Origin: Galeopsis tetrahit
Taxonomy: Eukaryota; Streptophyta; Magnoliopsida; Lamiales; Lamiaceae
Assembly (NCBI GenBank): GCA_963675135.1
Contig: OY776125.1
Coordinates: forward strand, 66,043,441-66,107,440
Direction: 5' to 3'
DNA: 64,000 nucleotides
Both the position numbers and the translations under genes were made by a program. This document shows positions 56,040 to 64,000 of this stretch, piece after piece (position 1 is the first letter of the stretch; the number at the start of each line of letters is the position of its first letter). The notes under the pieces are model-generated. The model searched no databases. It was given only the letters and a program-made list of their open reading frames with translations, and was not told the origin of the DNA.

Positions 56040-57469
56040 TGTTGGTCCTGAAAGGAGTATATAACAAGTGTATGGGGGGGGGAATACACTTGTATGCAAA
56101 TCTTTTCAAACTTTAACCAAAACTAGGTTCAGCAGGGTTGTCCTAGACAACTCTTCTGAGATGAATAACTCCTTAGAGATAATCAAACTACTAAGTACTA
56201 TTGAGTACTTAGTTGAATAACTATCTAAGGGAGTTATATGTGCGGAATTAGTGGTTGGCCCTTTAGTTTAAACTCCTTTTAATTACTGAAATCTTCTTAA
56301 GACTTAGATTGTTTTCAGGGAACTTGTCCAAAACAGTTTTGCACAATCTTAATTATATGTCTTTGAAAGGTCAATTAGTGTGTTGTGTTTGAATGTGTTG
56401 TTTGTATGAAATTACTTGAATGTAAATCAACACAAGAGTTATAGTGGTTCAGAGACTCAAGCTCCTACATCCACTTTCCCTGATTTAACAGGATAATTCC
56501 TTCACTCTTGGAATTATTTGTTTTATAGTGCCAAGGTGCACTTAATCAACCACACCACTCCTTGGTGCCTTGATCCATAGGATATTAGAGTCCTAGTACT
56601 CCCTTCTCAACTCAGAATTGAACTGTTCTTCTCTCAACAGTCAATTCCTACCACTTCTACTACAACAACCTTCTATCTCTCTTTAGGAAAGGTATAAGGG
56701 TTGAAGTTTGGTTCCAACTAGGTTGAGATATCCTTTACAATGAGCTCAGTGTAAAAGGATATGATATCTCTCTAAGCTTGTATGGATATACAATAAAGAA
56801 TAGCTTAGAAGAAGTGTTCTGGAAACTATGAATGTCTTATGAAAGCTTGAAGGCTTTGAGTTTCTTCAGCAATGTAGGTGCTAGTTGGATGCCTTCAAAT
56901 GGTTTCCACACTTCTGTATTTATAGAACAATTTGAGGATTTACCCGTTGGAAATACAGCCTCAAATTGCCTATTTTTGTCTTCCTTGAACTCTGCAACTG
57001 GAAGACAATTTCTTGAAAGTGACATGTCCTTAATTTGGGAAGTAAACGGCTGTGAGCACTTTGTCTTGACTTTGAAGCACTCTTCCCAATGTTTGACTTC
57101 AAGATTCACTTGATCAAACATGGACATCACTTCTGATGATTGGTCCTATGATAAGGACAACATTCCTTATCATTTGGACAGTTCTGCTTATCAGTATCAG
57201 CAGACTTTGTTTATCAGCAATGTTGGCTTTAGCTCTTCAAATGACTTGGCTCTTTCTTTTTCCATGGATATATCTTGATTGTCCTTGAGTATCTATGGCT
57301 TTAGATTAGTAGCCTTGACCTTATCAGCACAGTTGGGCTTGTCTTGAAACTTTTCTGGTTCAAGTGTGCTGAGACATTTCTGTTGTTCAAACCTTCTGAA
57401 TTTTGACATATGCTTCAGTAGACTTGGTCTTGATAACTCAATTAATTTTCAGATAAGTTGGACCATAAC
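56040..57469 (-). repeat. Element I: LTR of the A family in minus orientation, cut by H
   Basis: Begins TGTTGGTCCTG on the plus strand, i.e. the LTR 3' end in sense. Hairpin with nine G at 56064-56093, dyad at 56129-56159, TATA on minus at 56917-56924. It stops at 57469 where H is inserted; about 330 bp of its sense 5' part are missing and should lie beyond H. It is the left LTR of a minus-strand element inserted into F gag. Confidence 0.85.
57465..57469. repeat. Predicted left target duplication of H (ATAAC)
   Basis: The five bases before TGTTGGG of H. The partner would be to the right of the window. Confidence 0.5.
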
Positions 57470-58222
57470 TGTTGGGAATAAAATGATTTTGATTTAGATA
57501 CCAAAACCCCTGATTGATGATGTTTAGATTAGTTGAGATATGCTCAAGTCTAAGTTCAGACAAGCTGTCTCAGAACACTTGAGTAAGTAGAATGCTTAAG
57601 TCAAAAATCTCAGAAATGTTGTGAGATTTTAGAGTTCAGGATAGTTGTCCAAAGCTGAATGTTAGGCAGCTTTATATACATTAAGTTTCTAGGCCAAAGT
57701 TGTTGAACTTACAAGACAAGCTAACAAAGTGCACAACTAAGCTGAAGAGATCAAGAAAGTTAAGGCAATGCTCATAAATGCAAATGATCAGAACAATTAA
57801 AGTGCAAATGATCAAGAGCATTGAATGCCAAAGCTCACAGAAGACACAATCAATGAAGCATTTATTGCCAATCATGCATGAACCAAGCATTGAAGACTTG
57901 AAGCATTAAAGAATGAAGCATTGAATGAATATTGGAACATTCTAAATTGCAGCAGGAATGTTCAGGGAGCTTGTCCCATCTGACCGTTGGTTGAGTGTAG
58001 CTTCTGCCACAAATCAACCTTGGGAAATGTGCATATTTGGAATCTGACACAAGTCTTCTCAGTCGCATTTTTCAGAAGTCAACACATTCATTCAAGCAAC
58101 CATTGAAGAGGCCTTTTACACAGTGGATAAAAGGATGCCAAGCTTCATAGCCGTTTCAATGGTGCTGCAAATAGACAAGTTTGAATTGCTATCCCTCCAA
58201 CGGTTAGCTGCTCAAAATTGCC

Positions 58223-58230
58223 TATAAATA
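58223..58230 (+). promoter_or_regulatory. TATA box of H LTR
   Basis: TATAAATA followed by CAGAAGTG, the same context as in the A and F LTRs. Confidence 0.7.
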
Positions 58231-58960
58231 CAGAAGTGATCAAAGGGATTCAGTATCCAACAACAAGCTATCAAACTATCATCAAGCTTTCAAAGGAAAC
58301 CAAGCTGTTCTCTAGAATCCCAAGTTTCCTGAATCACTTCATCAAGCTAAGCCAATCTTTGTAAAACATCCAAAGCTTAGCATTGAGATATCCTAAGCCT
58401 TTACACTGTTCTTATTGTAAAGGATATCTCTATTAGTTGGAACCAAACCTCAAACCCTTATCTCATTTAGTGAAGAGAGAGTTTGTTGTAGAAGTGAGGA
58501 GTTAAGGACTGTCATTGTGAAAAGCAGTCTTAACTCAGAGAGATTGAGCACTAGGACTCAGATTTTCCTAGGGATCAAAACACTAAGAGAGTGTTGTTGA
58601 TCAGTGCACCTTGGCACTATAAAATAAGCTAATTCCATTGAGAAGGAATTATCCTGTTCAATCAGGGAAAGTGGATGTAGGAGCTTGAGTCTCTGAACCA
58701 CTATAAACTTGTGTGCCATTTACTTACTGCACTCTTTATTGCACTTATATTCAACCATATTTCAAAGAGCAAAACTCAGTAAGTTAAGAAAAATAGTTTT
58801 GGACAAAGTCCCTGAAAGCTGTGTTTTATCAGAAATCAACTTGGAGTATTTCATTGAGTAAAAGGCCAACCACATTCCGCACTAAGCAACTCTCTTAGAT
58901 ATTTAGCCAACTGATCACTTAATAGTAATCAGTAGGACAAGTATCTATCAAAGTTCACAC

Positions 58961-59061
58961 TCAGGCCTGTTGTGAGACAACTTGCCTGATAAAACCAATT
59001 TGTTAAAAAGAAAAGAATTTGCATACACAAGTGCATTCCCCCCCCCCCCATACACTTGTGT
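58961..59061. promoter_or_regulatory. Dyad and C12 hairpin of H LTR
   Basis: Dyad 58961-58989: TCAGGCCTGTTGT / ACAACTTGCCTGA. Hairpin 59025-59061: ACACAAGTG / CACTTGTGT around twelve C. The dyad ends 94 bp from the LTR end. Confidence 0.6.
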
Positions 59062-59085
59062 TATACTCCACCAAGGACCAACAAG

Positions 59086-59097
59086 TGGTATCAGAGC
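59086..59097 (+). other. Primer binding site of H
   Basis: TGGTATCAGAGC, two bases after the LTR. Confidence 0.95.
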
Positions 59098-59223
59098 AGG
59101 GGTTCATAGTCCACTGCCTCTGAAAAGCACTGATTTTCAAAATCATATCATTTCTGTGGTCATTGAACTGATCCAAATTTCTGAAAAACTTAATTGTGAT
59201 AATCTGATTCTATTATTATAGAA

Positions 59224-61698
59224 ATGGCTAACAATGCAGTTCCAGGAGATGCTGTCAACACCATCAACAACATGGGTCCAAACCAAGTCAATCATATTTC
59301 TCATCACAAACTGCCAATGTTCTCAATTGAGAACTATGATTTCTGGAAAATCAGGATGAGAGCACATCTTGCTTGCCAGCATGATTAAATGCTCAAAGTC
59401 ATCACCAGAGGACCATTCACCTTCACCAAGCTCAATCCCAAGGTCACTGATGCTCAAAAAGCAGACCCAAGAGAGTTATTGCCAAAAGATGAGGATGAGC
59501 TAACAGCAGAAGAAAGAAAAAGGCACAATCTGAACTACATTGCCATGAACACCTTGTACCAGACTATTCCAGATGCAGTGATGGGAAGAGTGTATCACTG
59601 CACCACAGCAAAGGATATCTGGGATACCCTAGCACTTATGTGTGAAGGTACCCAAAAGATAAAGGAAAACAAGCTTCAAGTGGCTATCCAAAAGTATGAG
59701 CAATTCACTATGGAGCCCAATGAGACTATTGATCATCTTGATGGCAGATTCACTGACATCATGAATGAGATGAATTCTCTGGGCAAGTTCTATGCCAAAA
59801 GAGAAGTTGCACTAAAAATTCTAAGAAGTCTCACATCCAAATGGGACATATATTCAGTCATGATGCAGAACACCAGCAATCTTGACAACATGCCAATGCA
59901 GCAGGTGTTCTCAGAACTCAAAGCATATGAGTTTGATCTGAACAGAAAGAAAGTGCAAGATGAGCCATCCTCCTCAAGCAAAGGTGTTGCTTTCAAAGCT
60001 GCTGAAACAGAAAAGAAGAACACTCAAAGATCTTCTCAAAATGTTTCAAAATCTGAAATGAAGGAGGAAATGGCACTCATGGCTAGGAGATTTGAGAAGC
60101 TCAACTCTAGATTTGGTAGATACAAAAAATTCTACCAAGACAACAGAACCAGAAGGAGATTCAGCTCTCCTGACAACAAATCAGAGGACAAAGTCTCTGA
60201 TGAAAAGAAAGAAGACAGATATGCTGATAGAAAGAAGTACAACAAAGGTGAACCATCATCATCAAGGAGGAAGGAGTCCTCAAGCAAGAAAAATGATGAT
60301 GAAGATGTGTGTTATAATTGCCAGAAAAAGGGTCACTTTCAGTATGATTGTCCTGACCTGAGTGCCAAAGAAAGAAAAGAAAGGCAAAACAAAAGAGACA
60401 AGAGGCTGAACAATAGGAAGGCCATGGTAGCTGGAGAATCAGCAAGTGAAGAAAGTGTCTACTCCTCTGATGATGGACTGTTCTCCAACAGTGACAGTGA
60501 TGATGACTGTCAAATGGCATTTGAAAATGAACAGGTATGTTCATCTTCCACCTTTTCCATTAACACACATGAATCTAGTGAAATCCACATTGACTTTGAA
60601 AAGTTGTTGGAAGATTTCACCAGAATGCAAGAAGTATGCAATATGGCATTGAGAGAAAATGAACAGTTGAGGTCTAGAATTAAAATCTCCAATCTTCCTG
60701 AATCTGAGGTTGACATTAAATCAACTGAGTTGTATCAGCAGATTGTGAGAGAACATGGAGAAATGTCTCTCAAAGTCTCTGAACAACAAAAGCTGATTGA
60801 TGAACAAAGTCTGATTCTAAAGAAAAAGGATTTTGACTTTAGAACTCTTCAAGCTAAATTTGATAATCTCTCTAATGAATTTGATACTCTTAAATTAAGT
60901 GAGGGGAGCCTAAAACTGAAAATGTCTGCCTTGAACAAATCTGCTAAGGCAATAGAGGAAATTCAAGGGTTTCAAAGACCAATGGCTCAAAGAAGTGGAT
61001 TAGGCTATAATCCATTTGAACCCTCACCTGGTCTTAGCATTGCTTCAACAAGCAATACTAAGATGATCTTTGTAAGATCAGTGGCTCAGCAAAAAGAAAA
61101 TGAAATGGAAGTAAATCAACCACTGATCAAGGAAAAGGGTAAAGGAGTTTTTATACCTACTCAAGTAAACAATGTCTCTAAACCCATACCTAAGGAAAAG
61201 GTTAAGAACATTGCTTACAGTAGGAATGAGGTTCAGAAAGGTATAACTAATGGAAGGTCAACCTATCTGAATTGTCATCAGTGGAGTTGTCCAAAATCTG
61301 TTCAGGAAAGGTCAACTCTAATGAGGAAACCTCAACTGAATGGATTAAGGCCCAACCCCTCTGACAAGTATAAAACCTTCAGGAAGCCTGGACCTTTCAT
61401 GCCAAAAGGAAAAGGCCATCCAAAACCCTATCCTCAAAGATCTTACCAAGCTGCACCTAAGTCTAGTAACTTCAGGAGAAATGTCCCAAAGAAATTCACC
61501 AACTCTCCTGAACCTTACAAGGCCAACACTTATACACAGAAGCCACCCAAGGCATTTAAGGGTCAAACTGTGTATGTAGATGTAAATGGAAACCAAGTCA
61601 GTCACTTTGAGTCAATCAGAGTAATTAGGCATATTTGGGTTCCAAAAGGTACAGCTAACCCTCTAGGACCCAACACTCAAAGGGTACCTAGTTTTTGA
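59224..61698 (+). pseudogene. gag: gag of element H, one nonsense codon
   Basis: 825 codons from the ATG of MANNAVPGD to TGA at 61696. A TAA at 59386-59388 (codon 55) is the only break; B has GAA there, and an ATG follows at once, leaving 769 open codons. Domains: copia gag domain (to about residue 245), basic region, zinc knuckle CYNCQKKGHFQYDC at residue 363, acidic Ser region, coiled coil at about 460-590, basic Pro/Lys/Gln tail. The pol frame lies -1 relative to the end of this gag. Confidence 0.92.
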
Positions 61699-64000
61699 CT
61701 TTGCAGGACTGCAAGGACCACAAAAACAAGAGAAGCATCAACAAGAAAACAGCATGGTACTTGGACAGTGGATGCTCAAGACACATGACTGGGAATAAAA
61801 AGCTTCTCTCAGACTTCATTGAAAAAGATGGTCCCTCAGTAACCTTTGGAGACAGCTCCCAAGGAATCACAAGAGGTTATGGTACATTAAACATTGGTAG
61901 TGTCAAAATTACTGATGTCTCATATGTCCTAGGCCTAAAATACAACTTGTTGTCCATAAGTCAAATTTGTGATAAAGGATATAGTGTTGAATTTGCACCA
62001 AATAAATGTAGTATCAAAAATAATTCAACACAACAGGTGCTACTAACAGGGGTGAGAAAGGGAAATGTCTATTTTGCAGATTGGAGCAAAACCCCTGAAG
62101 CAGTTTGTCTTGTTGCCAAAAGCACAAGTGAGCAAAGCTGGCTGTGGCACAAGAGATTGAATCATATAAACTTCAAAACCATCAACAAAATTGCAAGAAA
62201 CTCTCTAGTTAAAGGGCTGCCAAATCAAGTGTTCACCAAAGAACATATATGTCAGCCATGTCAGGAAGGAAAGCAGATCAAAGCTTCATTCAAAGGAAAA
62301 CATGTCATCTCAACTGAGAGAGTTCTTCAACTACTGCATATGGATTTATTTGGTCCAATCATCCCAGTAAGCTTGAATGGAAGAAAATATGCATTAGTTG
62401 TTGTTGATAATTTTTCCAGGTACACTTGGGTAGTATTCTTGCTGAACAAAAAGGAGACCCAAGTCAGGCTACCTGAATTGATGATGAGATTGAGCAATGA
62501 AAAGGGCCTAAGTATTGTCAAAATCAGATCAGACAAAGGCACAGAATTCATAAACTCATACATCAATGAGTACTGCAGCAAGAATGGCATCACTCATGAG
62601 ACTTCAGCAGCAAGAACACCTCAACAAAATGGGGTTGCTGAAAGAAGAAACAGAACCTTGAAAGAGGCAGCAAGAACATTGATTGCTGAATCCAAACTGC
62701 CTAAAAGGTTCTGGGCTGAAGCCATTAGCACTGCATGTCACACTCAAAACAGTTCCTTAATCACCAAAGGACAAGGTAAAACCCCATATCAAATATGGAA
62801 AGGTAGATTGCCCACTGTTGCTTATTTCCATATATTTGGTTGTAAGTGTTTCATTCATAATAATGGGAAAGAACAATTAAAAGCTTTTGACAGCAAAGCT
62901 GATGAAGGAATATTTGTTGGATATTCACAAATCAGCAAGGCTTACAGAGTCTACAATTGCAAAACCCTTATTGTGGAAGAAACACCTCATGTTGTGTTTG
63001 ATGAATCTATTAATGAGTTCAGGGATAGAAACCTGAATATTGATGACATAACACAAAGAACAACCAGATTAAGGCTTCAAAGCAAGGAAACAGTGTTTGT
63101 AGATGTTGCCCAGCCTGAACTTCATGAAAATCAAAAACTGGACAACCTACCTGATGGCAATCAACCAGAAGACAACCAACCTGAAGGAGAAATTGAACTG
63201 ACTGACCCCATCCCAGTTCAAAACCAGGTAACAACTACCAATGAAGAAGCCGGCAATGCTGAGGTAGTTAATGGATCCAATATTCAAGGGGGAACCAATG
63301 AAAATGTCAACTTATCTGACAATGAGGACAATACCCCTGAATATAATCCTGAACTTGATCCTTCAATTAACTTTCCTGAATTTAATGAATCTAGTGATCC
63401 AACTTCAGATGAGGACAATCCTCCTGAAGGGATCAGGACTAGAAGGACTTGGTTGCATGACCATCCAACTAGCCTGATACTTGGAAATCCAAGTGAAGGG
63501 ATCAAAACTAGAAGATTTCATGGAGAAAGTGCTTTGTTTTGTTGTTTCCTTTCAGAACAGGAACCAAAAGATATTGAGAAAGCACTACAGGACACCAACT
63601 GGATCATAGCCATGCAAGAAGAGTTGAACCAGTTCACCAGAAATGAAGTATGGGAGCTGGTAGATAGGCCAACTCATCAAGATGTCATTGGAACCAAATG
63701 GGTGTTCAAAAATAAGAAAAATGAAAATGACATCATTGTGAGGAACAAAGCAAGACTGGTGGCCAAAGGATATTGTCAATCTGAAGGGATTGATTATGAT
63801 GAGACCTTTGCTCCAGTGGCCAGACTTGAGGCAATCAGACTCTTCTTAGCATATGCAGCTCACATGAAATTCAAGGTGTATCAAATGGATGTAAAGAGTG
63901 CATTTCTCAATGGGGTACTCAAAGAAGAAGTATATGTTGAACAGCCCCCAGGATTTGAAGAAGGAGACAAGGTGTACAGATTGAAGAAAGCTCTCTATGG
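61692..64000 (+). CDS. pol: pol of element H, open to the window end (partial)
   Basis: No stop in the parts I translated by hand (through the integrase zinc domain and into the catalytic core); the rest was followed by motif matching with A and B. Protease WYLDSGCSRHMTG is preceded by a basic leader starting right after TTTGCAGG (61701-61707). The integrase zinc domain WLWHKRLNH...CQPCQEGK and the catalytic HMDLFGP, SDKGTEF, NGVAERRNR are all present, so DDE is intact. VVVDNFSR has Asn where A has Asp, next to but not in the triad. The Pro/Glu-rich linker and RT start (IGTKWVFKNK, DETFAPVARL, MDVKSAFLNG) follow; the window ends before YVDD. The start at 61692 is the first open codon of the frame; no ATG is near, so expression probably needs frameshifting or splicing. 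Confidence 0.9.

Larger units (their letters stand above)
57470..59083 (+). repeat. 5' LTR of element H
   Basis: 1,614 bp, TGTTGGGAATAAAATG to GGACCAACA. TATA box 58223-58230, dyad 58961-58989, hairpin 59025-59061 with twelve C. Confidence 0.93.
57470..64000 (+). mobile_element. Element H: A-family copia element, runs off the window
   Basis: 5' LTR, primer site, gag and pol up to mid reverse transcriptase are visible. The only break seen is one TAA in gag. It is the youngest-looking copy and the innermost insertion at the right edge. Confidence 0.93.

Overview
The window is nuclear DNA of a flowering plant, most likely an AT-rich dicot (inference). Almost all of it is LTR retrotransposons stacked inside one another and inside the remains of one multi-exon host gene. 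There are no operons or RNA genes. I recognise three related Sirevirus-type Ty1/copia elements with a long third ORF (A, B and H), remnants of the same family (F, I), a separate SIRE-like copia element (C), a gag-only Ty3/gypsy chromovirus derivative (D), a gypsy solo LTR (E) and a short solo LTR (G).

Layout. 1-14931: element A (+), with a 5' LTR cut by the window edge, gag, pol, a roughly 4.7 kb third ORF and a complete 3' LTR. 14932-19107: AT-rich host DNA, then the first exons of a host gene on +. 19108-51187: element C (-), flanked by the 5-bp duplication AAAAC. Element B (-; 21590-35929; duplication AGGTA) lies inside C's third ORF. Solo LTR E (38644-45726; duplication GTATC/GTGTC) lies between C's reverse transcriptase and RNase H, and the gypsy element D (38816-43486) lies inside E. 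51188-51965: the host gene resumes in the same reading frame. 51966-56039: a damaged copy F (+) cut by solo LTR G (duplication TATAG). 56040-57469: an inverted LTR, I, cut by element H (+; 57470 to the window end). H is the least damaged copy; its pol is open to the edge.

How the parts work together. Each autonomous element carries a tRNA-Met primer site, gag with a zinc knuckle, pol (protease, integrase, reverse transcriptase, RNase H) and a polypurine tract. A, B and C add a third ORF of the env-like / plant-transposon type, in which I see no membrane segment. All but H's pol are broken by stops or frameshifts. The order of events is: host gene, then C into it; B and E into C; D into E. F also entered the host gene, G and I entered F, and H entered I.

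The most unusual signals are at the DNA level. The A/B/H/I LTRs share a 29-31 bp dyad and a hairpin with a C-run loop at fixed distances from the LTR end. A short word related to ACAACTCTCCTGA recurs in non-coding DNA and in coding DNA in more than one frame. Element C has a perfect heat-shock-element pattern upstream of its TATA box in both LTRs.
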